A stretch of DNA of 64,000 bases from JACDAN01 sp963842235 (lineage in GTDB: Bacteria > Actinomycetota > Thermoleophilia > Gaiellales > Gaiellaceae), in the NCBI GenBank assembly GCA_963842235.1, contig CAWJFT010000003.1, positions 1-64,000 of the forward strand. Direction: 5' to 3'. The notes beneath the pieces were generated by a model. It ran no database searches, was not told where the DNA came from, and was given only the letters and a program-made list of their open reading frames with translations. Positions 36,831 to 44,605 of this stretch are shown in pieces (the first letter of the stretch is position 1; each line of letters starts with the position of its first letter). The translations under genes and the position numbers were made by a program.

Positions 36831-36890
36831 GACTACAGCGTAGCCTTCCGTCGTTAATCCGTCAAATTTTCGCGGGCTGCCACAAGAGCT
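36831..36890. promoter_or_regulatory. Likely toxin-antitoxin promoter/operator region
   Basis: A 60-base gap upstream of the antitoxin, more AT-rich than the surroundings (AAATTTTCG near its middle). Autoregulation by the Xre protein is expected from the family. I see no perfect palindrome. Confidence 0.35.
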
Positions 36891-37855
36891 CTACCGGGCG
36901 CTGGCTGCGGATTGAGCCTTCAGCTTCGCCAAATCGGCGTCGACCATTATGTGGACGAGTTCGTCGAAGCCGACCTCTGGCTCCCAGCCGAGCCGTTCCT
37001 TGATCTTCGCCGTGTCGCCGACGAGGAGCGGTGAGTCGCTTGCGCCACGCGCGAACGCCTCGTCGAAGCGGACATGTGCTCTCCAGTCGATACCGACATG
37101 CGCAAACGCAACGGCGACGAAGTCCTCGACGGTGTGGGCCTCGCCTGTGGCGACCACATAGTCGTCGGGCTCGTCGGCCTGGAGCATCAGCCACATCGCC
37201 CGACGTAGTCGCCCGCAAAGCCCCAGTCCCGCTGAGCTGAGAGATCGCCGAGCCTGAGCTCCTGCTCCAGCCCGAGGCTGATCGCCGCCGCTCCTCGGCT
37301 GACCTTCCGGCTCAGGAAGTGCTCCGGGCGGCGCACCGACTCGTGGTTGAAGAGGATCGCGGACGAGGCGTGCAGGCCGTAATGACGGCGGAACGCGCCG
37401 GTGAGGAAGTGTGCGAACGCCTTGCCGGCGCCGTAGGGCGTGATCGGCGCGATCGGGGTCTCTTCCGTCTGAGGCGTCTCGCGCGGGACGCCGAACATCT
37501 CCGCCGACGCGGCGTTGAGGAAGCGCGCCTCCGTCCTAGCGCGACGGATGCCTTCGAGCAGCGCTGCCGCTGATGCCGCGGCAAAGCTGGACGTGCCCAC
37601 CGGATCCTCCCAGGAGGCTGGTACGAAGGACACCGAGGCGAGGTGGTAGACCTCGTCCGGCTCGAGCTCCCGGATCGCGGCTGCGACGGCTTCTCCGTCG
37701 GTCAGCTCGAGCTGGATGAGCTCGACTCCGTCCCGAACCTCGTCAGGAGCCGTCAGCGCCGTGCCGACGACGTCGTAGCCCTTACCGAGCAGCAGCTCAG
37801 CGAGGTAGGAGCCGTCCTGTCCCCCGATCCCCGTGACAAGGGCGCGCCGCGACAG
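36891..37855 (-). CDS. GDP-mannose 4,6-dehydratase paralogue (one frameshift)
   Basis: A diverged gmd-like SDR of about 321 residues. ALVTGIGGQDGSYLAELLLG is the cofactor loop, SVSFVPASWEDPVGTSSFAA and LNAASAEMFGVPRETPQTEE follow, YGAGKAFAHFL holds catalytic Tyr and Lys, and RDWGFAGDYVRAMWLMLQAD is the C-terminal signature. The frame breaks once near 37195. The first in-frame start-like codon after the upstream stop is CTG (37853-37855), giving SRRALVTG at the expected position; an indel could hide a normal start. It could be a second GDP-hexose dehydratase or a reductase acting after Gmd. Confidence 0.75.
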
Positions 37856-37858
37856 GGC

Positions 37859-39334
37859 CTAGTACGCGCCCCTTCCGGCCATCACGGCCGGCACGGTTCG
37901 CAGCAGGATCGAGATGTCCAGCCAGATCGACCAGTTCTCCAGGTAGTAGAAGTCGAGGCGGACGAGGTCGTCGAAGCTCAGGTCCGAGCGGCCCGCGATC
38001 TGCCACAGGCCGGTCATCCCCGGCAGCACGAGATACCGCTTTCGGTGCCACGGCTCGAGGAGCTTGTAGTCGCGGATCGGGAGCGGTCTCGGCCCGACGA
38101 GGCTCATCTCGCCGCGGAGGACGTTCAGCACCTGCGGCACCTCGTCCAGCGAGAAGCGCCGCAGGAACGCGCCCACGCGGGTGACCCGCGGGTCGTCGCG
38201 GAGCTTGAACAACGCGCCCTCGGCTTCGTTCTCCGCCTCCAGCCGCTTCTGCAGCTTCGGCGCGTCCGCGCGCATCGTCCGGAACTTGACCATGTCGAAC
38301 TCCCGCTCGTTCAGGCCTACGCGGCGGTCGCGATAGAGGATCGGGCCACGCGATTCCACCTTGATGGCGATCGCGATCGCGATCCAGAACGGCAGCCCGA
38401 CGACAAAGACGAGAAAGCTGACGAGCAGGTCGAACGAGCGCTTGAGCACCCAGTCCGTGCCCACGAACGCCGGCGGGCGGAGCTCGAACAGCGGCACGCC
38501 CTGACCGGGGACGTACTCGGCGCGCTGGGTCAGGAGCTCCGCCGTCGACGGCGCCGCGCGAACGCGGACGCCGCGTCGATGCGCCAGGTCGACGATGTCG
38601 AGCAGGGCTCGGTCGTCGAACTCAGTCTCGGCGACGATCAGCTCGTCCACGTCGCGCTCGGCGAAGATCCGGGGCAGGTCGCCCACTCCGCCGAGGAACG
38701 GCAGCTGCATTCCGTCCGAAGAAGGGCCGACCGCTCCGAGAAAGTCGTAGGCGATCCCGCCACGCCCTTCGCCCAACACCCGCCGGAGATACTCGACCCG
38801 TTGCCGGTCACCCATGAGGACGGCGCGACGCCGCACGCCGGCGAGACGGAGCAGATCGGAGGTGACCACGTCGTAACTCGCCCGGAGCAAACCGATGAAG
38901 ATGATCGACAGCAGGACGGCAGTTGGCGCCAGCCCGTAGGTCCCGAACTCGCGGTTGGTGCCGATCCCGTAGACGAGCGCGACGAAGCCGACGAGGATCA
39001 GCGAGCCGACGATCCGCCCGCCGCCGCCGCGCCGCTCGCGCTCCGCGTAGAGCCCCGCGCGCCAGAAGACGAGCAGCATCACGAGCGCGAGGAACGGCAG
39101 CCAGTCGGTCTCCACGCGCCAGAGAACGCCCCAGAGGATGTCCTCGCCGTAGTAGAGCGAGCGGAGGATCAGCGCCGCGTAGACGCCGAGGACGAGCCCG
39201 CAGAGGTCGAGGAAGATGAGCGCCGCAATGCTCGCTGCCCTGCGGACCGGGCTCCCGAGGATGTACGGGCGTCCTGAGCGGATGTCCCCCAGTTGGGGCG
39301 TGGACTCCGCCGGCCGCACTTCTCTGGTAGCCAC
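37859..39334 (-). CDS. WbaP-type undecaprenyl-phosphate sugar-1-phosphate transferase
   Basis: An intact polyprenyl glycosylphosphotransferase of 491 residues that would start repeat-unit synthesis by loading a sugar-1-phosphate on undecaprenyl phosphate. The N-terminal third has four or five membrane helices (ALIFLDLCGLVLGVYAALIL, LPFLALVMLLVFW, GRIVGSLILVGFVALVYGIG). A CoA-binding-like domain follows (RAVLMGDRQRVEYLRRVLGE). The catalytic domain begins near residue 300 with KRSFDLLVSFLVFVVGLPFW, then DMVKFRTMRADAP, RRFSLDEVPQVLNVLRGEMS with the Asp-Glu dyad, and LVGPRPLPIRDY. ATG at 39334, after the hairpin downstream of the hydrolase gene. Confidence 0.9.
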   Translation of the reverse strand: MATREVRPAESTPQLGDIRSGRPYILGSPVRRAASIAALIFLDLCGLVLGVYAALILRSLYYGEDILWGVLWRVETDWLPFLALVMLLVFWRAGLYAERERRGGGGRIVGSLILVGFVALVYGIGTNREFGTYGLAPTAVLLSIIFIGLLRASYDVVTSDLLRLAGVRRRAVLMGDRQRVEYLRRVLGEGRGGIAYDFLGAVGPSSDGMQLPFLGGVGDLPRIFAERDVDELIVAETEFDDRALLDIVDLAHRRGVRVRAAPSTAELLTQRAEYVPGQGVPLFELRPPAFVGTDWVLKRSFDLLVSFLVFVVGLPFWIAIAIAIKVESRGPILYRDRRVGLNEREFDMVKFRTMRADAPKLQKRLEAENEAEGALFKLRDDPRVTRVGAFLRRFSLDEVPQVLNVLRGEMSLVGPRPLPIRDYKLLEPWHRKRYLVLPGMTGLWQIAGRSDLSFDDLVRLDFYYLENWSIWLDISILLRTVPAVMAGRGAY

Positions 39335-39352
39335 GGAGCGTTGAAGTCTACT

Positions 39353-39391
39353 TTTCAGACCGGGCCGCGACCCCTGCGGCCCGGTCTGAAA
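39353..39391. terminator. Perfect 16-bp inverted repeat, candidate terminator
   Basis: The left arm TTTCAGACCGGGCCGC (39353-39368) and right arm GCGGCCCGGTCTGAAA (39376-39391) are perfect complements around a 7-base loop. It lies between the stop of the glycoside hydrolase gene and the start of the WbaP-type gene, both on the minus strand. No long T tract follows on either strand, so it may be a high-GC terminator or an RNA-processing hairpin. Confidence 0.7.
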
Positions 39392-39410
39392 CCTCGCGTT
39401 CCCTGCGCGG

Positions 39411-40577
39411 CTAGCGCTTCATCGTCTGGAACGCGCGGAAGGCGGGCTTCCGCTTGCCCCGGACGGTGACGAGGCCCGACTGCCAGCCCTCGAGCCGGCG
39501 CTCGTCGCGGATCAGGAACCAGACGAACATGTCGATCCGGCGGGTGTTGCGCGCGAGCTTGTACGCCTGCTGGAGGTACTTCGCCTGCGCGGCGTACGGG
39601 ACGCCGAAGAGACGGTCGGGCGGCAGCGTCTGGTAGCCGTACTCGGTGATCCAGAGCCGCTTGCCGCGGCCATACAGGGCGTTCAGCTGCTTGATCAGCA
39701 GCCCGATGTTGCCGAGCGTGATCGCCTTCTTCGAGTCCGGCACGGTCGACGGCTTCTCCTGCCGGCTGCCGTAGTACGGATGGTGCGCATAGGCGTCGAA
39801 GCGCTTGAGCCCCGCGCGGCGCAGCCAGGTCAAGAAGACGAGCGGCGAGGTCGACGGCCGGGAGCTGCGCGGCGCGTCGTTCCCGCGCGGGCCGGTGACG
39901 CCGCAGGCGACCTTCTCGGCGGCCAGGCCGGTGGAGTGCACGCCGGCATAGACCGCGGAGCAGATCTTCGCGTAGTCATAGGCGCTCTGAGGACGCCACT
40001 GCCGCTTGACCATCTTCCACTGCGGCTTCAGGAAGACCGGGTTGTTGGGCTCGTTCCAGGCCAGCCAGTGGCGGATCGCGGGCAGGACCTTCGGCTCGGC
40101 CTCGCTCTCCAAGGGCTCGACGCTGAACGTGCCGCTGTAGCGCTTCGCAGCCGCGAACGAAAAGACGCGCAGGTCGGTGATCTTCCGCGGCAGCCGGTTC
40201 TTCGCCGGGCCCGCCCAACGTGGCGTCCCGTAGATCGCGGCCACGACGGTGATCTTCCTGGCCTTCGCCTTCTCGACGACGTTGTCGATCGCCGTCCAGT
40301 TGTACGCCTTGTCGGCCGGATCGGCGGCGGCCTTCGGCCGGCGCTTGGCGACGCTCGCCCAATCGATCGTGATGCGCACCACGTTCGCGCGCAGGGACTT
40401 CAACTGCGTGAACGCCCAGTCGGTGCGCCCGAACACCGACTCGTCGTCGTAGAAGCCGACGAGCATGCGGGACGCCGAGGTTTGCTTGCTGGCCGATTCC
40501 GCAGTCGAGCTCGTCGCGATCGCCACTCCGGCGGCGACGAGAAGTAACACGAGAGTTAGAGCGACGCGTTTAGACAC
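39411..40577 (-). CDS. Secreted glycoside hydrolase, clan GH-A type
   Basis: An intact 388-residue protein. A signal peptide is evident (basic start, then ALTLVLLLVAAGVAIA, followed by an SxA-type site). The TIM-barrel domain has ANVVRITIDWASV, the acid/base Glu176 in HWLAWNEPNN, FDAYAHHPYY near 261-269, and the nucleophile candidate Glu312 in RLWITEYGY. This strand-4/strand-7 Glu pair is the clan GH-A arrangement (GH5, GH39 and relatives). It may trim or process the exported polysaccharide; the substrate is unknown. The GTG start overlaps the upstream decarboxylase gene by 8 bases, so they are one transcript. Confidence 0.8.
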   Translation of the reverse strand: MSKRVALTLVLLLVAAGVAIATSSTAESASKQTSASRMLVGFYDDESVFGRTDWAFTQLKSLRANVVRITIDWASVAKRRPKAAADPADKAYNWTAIDNVVEKAKARKITVVAAIYGTPRWAGPAKNRLPRKITDLRVFSFAAAKRYSGTFSVEPLESEAEPKVLPAIRHWLAWNEPNNPVFLKPQWKMVKRQWRPQSAYDYAKICSAVYAGVHSTGLAAEKVACGVTGPRGNDAPRSSRPSTSPLVFLTWLRRAGLKRFDAYAHHPYYGSRQEKPSTVPDSKKAITLGNIGLLIKQLNALYGRGKRLWITEYGYQTLPPDRLFGVPYAAQAKYLQQAYKLARNTRRIDMFVWFLIRDERRLEGWQSGLVTVRGKRKPAFRAFQTMKR

Positions 40578-41508
40578 TCACTGGCTCCCTTCCGAGGGTC
40601 GGCATCATCCGCCGCAACCCCTCCTCGAGGTCGATCTCGGGCTGCCAGCCGAGAATCTGCTTCGCGCGCGTGATGTCCGGCTGGCGTGTTTGCGGGTCGT
40701 CCACGGGCAGCGCCTCGTAGACGATCTCGCTTCCGGAACCCGTCACACGCATGACCGTTTCCGCGAGCTCCAGGATCGTAAACTCGTTCGGGTTCCCGAG
40801 ATTGATTGGCAGGTGCTCCTGGCTCATCGCCAGGAGATACATCCCGTTGATCAGGTCGTCCACGTAACAGAAGCTCCGGGTCTGCGAGCCGTCGCCGTAG
40901 ACGGTCAGCGGCTTGTCCTCGAGCGCCTGGCGCATGAAGGTCGGGATCGCCCGGCCGTCGTTGCGCCGCATGCGCGGCCCGTAGGTGTTGAAGATCCGCG
41001 CGATCGAGGTGTCCACGCCCTGCTGGCGGTGGTAGGCCATCGTCATCGCCTCGGAGTACCGCTTCGCCTCGTCGTACACGCCCCGCGGCCCGACCGGATT
41101 GACGTTCCCCCAGTAGGTCTCCGGCTGCGGATGGATCTGCGGGTCGCCGTACACCTCGCTCGTCGAGGCGAGGACGAACCGGGCCCGTTTCCACTTGGCG
41201 AGGCCGAGGGCGTTGTGGGTGCCGTACGAGCCGATCTTCAGCGTCAGCAGCGGCAGCCGCATGTAGTCGATCGGGCTCGGGATCGCCGCCAGGTGGAAGA
41301 CGAGGTCGACCGGGCCGTCGATCGAGATCGGCTCCATCACGTCGTGGTTCACGAAGACGAACTCGTCGCCGCGAATGTGGTTGATGTTCTCCAGGGACGC
41401 GGTCTCGAGGTTGTCCATGCAGATGACGCGGTGGCCCTTCGCGAGTAGGTGCTCACAGAGATGGGAGCCGAGAAACCCGGCCCCCCCGGTGACGACCGTA
41501 GTGGTCAC
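40570..41508 (-). CDS. UDP-glucuronate decarboxylase-like SDR
   Basis: An intact extended SDR of 312 residues from the GTG at 41508. VVTGGAGFLGSHLCEHLLAK carries the glycine loop (residues 8-14). FVNHDVMEPISIDGPVDLVF, AAIPSPIDYMRLPLLTLKIG, RFVLASTSEVYGDPQIHPQ, PVGPRGVYDEAKRYSEAMTM with catalytic Tyr and Lys, and ARIFNTYGPRMRRNDGR follow. The NHDV and PRGVYDEAKR segments are typical of UDP-xylose synthases, which oxidise and decarboxylate UDP-glucuronate. No UDP-glucose dehydrogenase is seen in the window. The upstream GT2 lies 77 bases away. Confidence 0.85.
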   Translation of the reverse strand: MTTTVVTGGAGFLGSHLCEHLLAKGHRVICMDNLETASLENINHIRGDEFVFVNHDVMEPISIDGPVDLVFHLAAIPSPIDYMRLPLLTLKIGSYGTHNALGLAKWKRARFVLASTSEVYGDPQIHPQPETYWGNVNPVGPRGVYDEAKRYSEAMTMAYHRQQGVDTSIARIFNTYGPRMRRNDGRAIPTFMRQALEDKPLTVYGDGSQTRSFCYVDDLINGMYLLAMSQEHLPINLGNPNEFTILELAETVMRVTGSGSEIVYEALPVDDPQTRQPDITRAKQILGWQPEIDLEEGLRRMMPTLGREPVSV

Positions 41509-41568
41509 TTGCGCGGCAGGATACCCGGGGCCTCGGGCGGCCAATCCCATCCTTACGAAGGCTTTACC

Positions 41569-41582
41569 CGCCTAAAAAGGCG
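41569..41582. terminator. Short hairpin, weak terminator candidate
   Basis: CGCCT (41569-41573) and AGGCG (41578-41582) flank an AAAA loop between the GT2 stop and the decarboxylase start. On the minus strand it reads CGCCTTTTTAGGCG. The stem is only five pairs, so it is a weak call. Confidence 0.3.
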
Positions 41583-41585
41583 CTA

Positions 41586-42527
41586 TTAGCGGAGATCTTT
41601 GTTGCTTTCCATGTCGAACCACATCGCAAAGAGCATGAACTGAGACCCCGAGATCAAAAGCAGCGCGACAAGGATCATCGTCGGCGTCGTCAGCTCGTTG
41701 CCCATGAAGCGCAGGATCGTCTCCACCGCGCCAAGCACGAGGCCCACGCCCAAGAGCAAGATCCCGAGGAAATAGAAGAAGACGAGCGGATGGAAGTCGC
41801 GGATCACGTACTTCTCGCGCAGCCGCCAGAAGAAGCCTTTGAGGAGCAGCCAGGCGATCGTCGGGACGACGCGCCAGAGCTTGATCTCCGAGCGCTCCCC
41901 GACGCCGTAGATCGGCCGGGACGGGATGTCCCGCACCCGCGCGTTCCAGACGTTCAGGTGGACGAGCATGTCGTTGGGGAAGCCGTAGCGGCGGTAGATC
42001 CGATCGAGGTCGAGCCGCTCGAGCGTCTCGCGCCCGATCGCGGTGTAGCCGGACTGCGAGTCCGCGACGTGCCAGTAGCCGGACGCGATCTTCGTCAGCA
42101 TCGAGAGGACGGCGTTGCCGAGGTAGCGGTGCCTCGGCATGAGATTCCAGGCCTGGCCGGTGAAGAGCCGGTTCGCCTTGGCGTAGTCGACCTCGCCGCG
42201 CGCGACGACGCCGGCGATCGTCTCCAGGTCGGCCGGATCCATCTGGCCGTCGGCCGCCATCACGCAGGTGACGTCGATCCCGTCGTCCAGCGCTCGGCGG
42301 TAGCCCGTGACGATCGCGGCTCCGACACCCTCGTTCTCGGGGTGCGTGACGACCTCGATACGACCGTCGCCTGACTGTTGGGCCCGGGCCGCCGTCCCGT
42401 CCTGCGAGTTGTCGTCCACCACGTAGATACGGTCGACGAACTGGGGAATCCCGGCCAGCGTCTCTCCGATCAGCGCTTCCTCGTCATGCGCCGGGACGAC
42501 GACCGCGACGCGCTTTCCGTCCAGCAT
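41586..42527 (-). CDS. GT2 polyprenyl-phosphate glycosyltransferase with membrane helices
   Basis: An intact 313-residue enzyme from the ATG at 42527. VAVVVPAHDEEALIGETLAG, YVVDDNSQDGTAARAQQSG, VTCVMAADGQMDPADLETIA (AADGQ at the metal site) and DSQSGYTAIGRETLE show a GT2 fold. The C-terminus carries two helices (FHPLVFFYFLGILLLGVGLV, TMILVALLLISGSQFMLFAM), as in membrane-bound polyprenyl-phosphate glycosyltransferases. The open frame continues upstream into the Wzz-like gene in antisense-like frame and is not coding there. Three bases separate it from the Wzz-like gene. Confidence 0.85.
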   Translation of the reverse strand: MLDGKRVAVVVPAHDEEALIGETLAGIPQFVDRIYVVDDNSQDGTAARAQQSGDGRIEVVTHPENEGVGAAIVTGYRRALDDGIDVTCVMAADGQMDPADLETIAGVVARGEVDYAKANRLFTGQAWNLMPRHRYLGNAVLSMLTKIASGYWHVADSQSGYTAIGRETLERLDLDRIYRRYGFPNDMLVHLNVWNARVRDIPSRPIYGVGERSEIKLWRVVPTIAWLLLKGFFWRLREKYVIRDFHPLVFFYFLGILLLGVGLVLGAVETILRFMGNELTTPTMILVALLLISGSQFMLFAMWFDMESNKDLR

Positions 42528-42529
42528 CG

Positions 42530-43447
42530 CTAGGTGGCGGGAGCGAAGCGCCGGCGGGCGGGCTCCCACAGGATCGCCGCCAGCACGCCGAGGATCAGCC
42601 CGATCAGTCCGCCGACGACGACCGAGCGGCCGACGCTGCGCGCCGTCGTCTTCCTGGCCGCGGCGCGCTCGACGATGCTGGGCCGCTCGACGTTTTCCGC
42701 CAGCGACAGGGCCTGCTGGGCTTCCAAGAGATCCGTCTGGACGACTCCGCGCCGCTGCTCGCCGAAGCTCACCGTCGAGTTGAACGTCGAGACCAGGAGC
42801 AGCCGCTCGGTGACGCCCAGCGAGCGGTTTCCGAGCGCGTCGGCGAGCCCTTGCTGCGCAACCCTGAGGCGCCTGTCGATCGACGCGAGCTCGCGCTCGT
42901 CGGAGTCGATCCGCCGCTGGATCGCCGAGATCTTGTCCTCGACATACGGGGCGACGTCGTCCACGACGCGCTGCGCAAGCAGATTCGCGGCGCGGGTCGT
43001 GACCCGCCTGTTCTGGCCGGTGACCCCTACCTCGATCAGCGGCGTCGTGCCGCTCACGATGCGGCGTCCTGCCGGTGGAGAGACCTGGCGGCTCGAGACG
43101 TTGGCACCGAGCTTCGAGCGGCTCATCCCGCTGCGCTCCGCGACCTCGTCCAGCACCCCGTCGCTGTGGACGATCTCGTTGACGGTGCTCGGGTTGGTGG
43201 CCAGTCCCGGGACCGGCGCGCTGCCGGTGGGTGAGAACGGCTGGCCGAGGTAGAGCGTCGCCTCGGCCCGGTAGACGTCCCCGCCGCCCAGCGCGAGCCC
43301 ATAGCCCGCCAGGATCCCGAGCGCGAGGCCCAGCGCCGGAAGCCACCAGCGTGCCAGGACGGCGTTCCAGTAGCGCCGGAAATCGACCTCCTGCTCGGCG
43401 TCGAGGTCGAGCTCCTCTCTCTGGCGTGGGCGTTCCGTAACTGCCAT
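42530..43447 (-). CDS. Wzz/chain-length determinant-like protein
   Basis: An intact 305-residue protein with the polysaccharide co-polymerase layout. One helix near the N-terminus (WLPALGLALGILAGYGLAL), a Pro/Gly-rich periplasm-facing region (YRAEATLYLGQPFSPTG), a long coiled coil (ISAIQRRIDSDERELASIDR, RLRVAQQGLADALG), and a second helix near the end (SVVVGGLIGLILGVLAAILW). No C-terminal BY-kinase domain or Tyr cluster is attached. It would set the chain length made by Wzy. ATG at 43447; it begins two bases after the GT4 gene's stop. Confidence 0.8.
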   Translation of the reverse strand: MAVTERPRQREELDLDAEQEVDFRRYWNAVLARWWLPALGLALGILAGYGLALGGGDVYRAEATLYLGQPFSPTGSAPVPGLATNPSTVNEIVHSDGVLDEVAERSGMSRSKLGANVSSRQVSPPAGRRIVSGTTPLIEVGVTGQNRRVTTRAANLLAQRVVDDVAPYVEDKISAIQRRIDSDERELASIDRRLRVAQQGLADALGNRSLGVTERLLLVSTFNSTVSFGEQRRGVVQTDLLEAQQALSLAENVERPSIVERAAARKTTARSVGRSVVVGGLIGLILGVLAAILWEPARRRFAPAT

Positions 43448-43448
43448 C

Positions 43449-44564
43449 TCAGCGGGCGACTTTAGCTGCGAGGTCGGCGTATAGACGCTCGTGAGCCGCA
43501 GCGATCGCGTCCCAGGAGAGCGCTCGTCGGGCGCGTTCTGTGCCGCGGAACGCCTCTTCGAGCTCGGTCGGATCGTCCAGCAGGCGGTTGATCGCCTCCG
43601 CGAGGGCCGGCGGATCATCGGGCGCGACAACGAGGCCGGCGCCGAACTCCCTCACCGTCTCGCCGAGGACCTCGGTCACGACGGCAGGCCGTCCATGGCC
43701 GAGGGCGGTCGAGAGCGCACCCGACGCGGATTCGCCGCCTCGGTAGGGGAAGACCGTCAGCGTTGCTTCCCGCATCAGGGTCTCGATCTCGGAGGCAGGG
43801 AGGTAGCCGAGCCGCCACTCGATCCGGTCGTCGACCTGGAGATCGCGCGCGAGCTGCTGCGTGGGCTCGATCGGGTCGAGCGGGTCGCCCGCGACGAGCA
43901 GGCGAGCGTAAGGGATCTCCGCGAGTGCCCGGATGAGCGTGTCCAGGCCCTTGTAGCGGCGGATCAGGCCGAAGAAGAGGAGCGTGCGGCCCGTCGGCGG
44001 CTGGATCGCGGCCGACGGCGCGTCGAACGTTCCGTGCGGGATGCGGACCACCCGCTCCGGTGGGACGCCGAAGGCCACCAGCTGCTCGGCACCCCGGGCC
44101 GTGTGAACTACGACCCGGTCGAACGCGTTGTAGAGCCGGCGCCGGGCGGCCGCGTCTGCGTCGCCCGCATGCGGAAGCACGTTGTGCGCGGTCAGCACGA
44201 CTGGGCGTCCGCGGCGCAGGCGCTCGATCCAGCGGAGGTCGTGCCGCGGCACGGCGAGCCACTGAACGTGCACGACGTCCGGGTCGAGCGCCCCGACGGA
44301 GTGCACGAGCCTGACGACGCTGGGCACGTACTCCGCGCCCTTGAGGACGAACCGCAGACGCGAGCGCGGCGACCGGCGCAGCAGCTTCCCGGAGAGCGGC
44401 AGAAACAGCTCGCGGCGGCGGTAGCCGTTCGGCGCCGGCGGCTCCCCGAACGCGAACGGCGAGGTCAGCAGATCGACCTCGTGACCGCGCGCGCCCAGGG
44501 CGGAGGCGAGGTAGTGGTCGTACGCCGGCGAGTAGCTGGGCGGATCGAGCAGCGCAATTCTCAC
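43449..44564 (-). CDS. GT4 glycosyltransferase
   Basis: An intact 371-residue GT-B enzyme from the GTG at 44564. VRIALLDPPSYSPAYDHYLA is the N-terminal loop. DVVHVQWLAVPRHDLRWIER, VVLTAHNVLPHAGDADAAAR and DRVVVHTARGAEQLVAFGV follow. The donor domain has TLLFFGLIRRYKGLDTLIRA, ATLTVFPYRGGESASGALS (Glu at the E-x7-E position, with GGES replacing the usual EGFG) and ALGHGRPAVVTEVLGETVRE. It heads the minus-strand run to 36891. Divergent from the GT4 at 44606 over a very short gap. Confidence 0.85.
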   Translation of the reverse strand: MRIALLDPPSYSPAYDHYLASALGARGHEVDLLTSPFAFGEPPAPNGYRRRELFLPLSGKLLRRSPRSRLRFVLKGAEYVPSVVRLVHSVGALDPDVVHVQWLAVPRHDLRWIERLRRGRPVVLTAHNVLPHAGDADAAARRRLYNAFDRVVVHTARGAEQLVAFGVPPERVVRIPHGTFDAPSAAIQPPTGRTLLFFGLIRRYKGLDTLIRALAEIPYARLLVAGDPLDPIEPTQQLARDLQVDDRIEWRLGYLPASEIETLMREATLTVFPYRGGESASGALSTALGHGRPAVVTEVLGETVREFGAGLVVAPDDPPALAEAINRLLDDPTELEEAFRGTERARRALSWDAIAAAHERLYADLAAKVAR

Positions 44565-44605
44565 GCTTGAACTGTGACAATACGCCGCGCTCAACCCGCC
44601 TCCGC
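44565..44605. promoter_or_regulatory. Very short divergent promoter region
   Basis: Forty-one bases between the minus-strand GTG at 44564 and the TTG at 44606 on the plus strand. TTGAACTGTGACAATACG (44567-44584 region) is the most promoter-like part. If the ATG at 44567 is used instead, the promoters must overlap coding sequence. Confidence 0.3.

Noticed and set aside
37643..39277. 544-codon plus-strand ORF opposite the WbaP-type gene
   Set aside because: High-GC antisense shadow with Glu/Arg/Asp-rich low-complexity translation; the minus-strand enzyme is intact and conserved.
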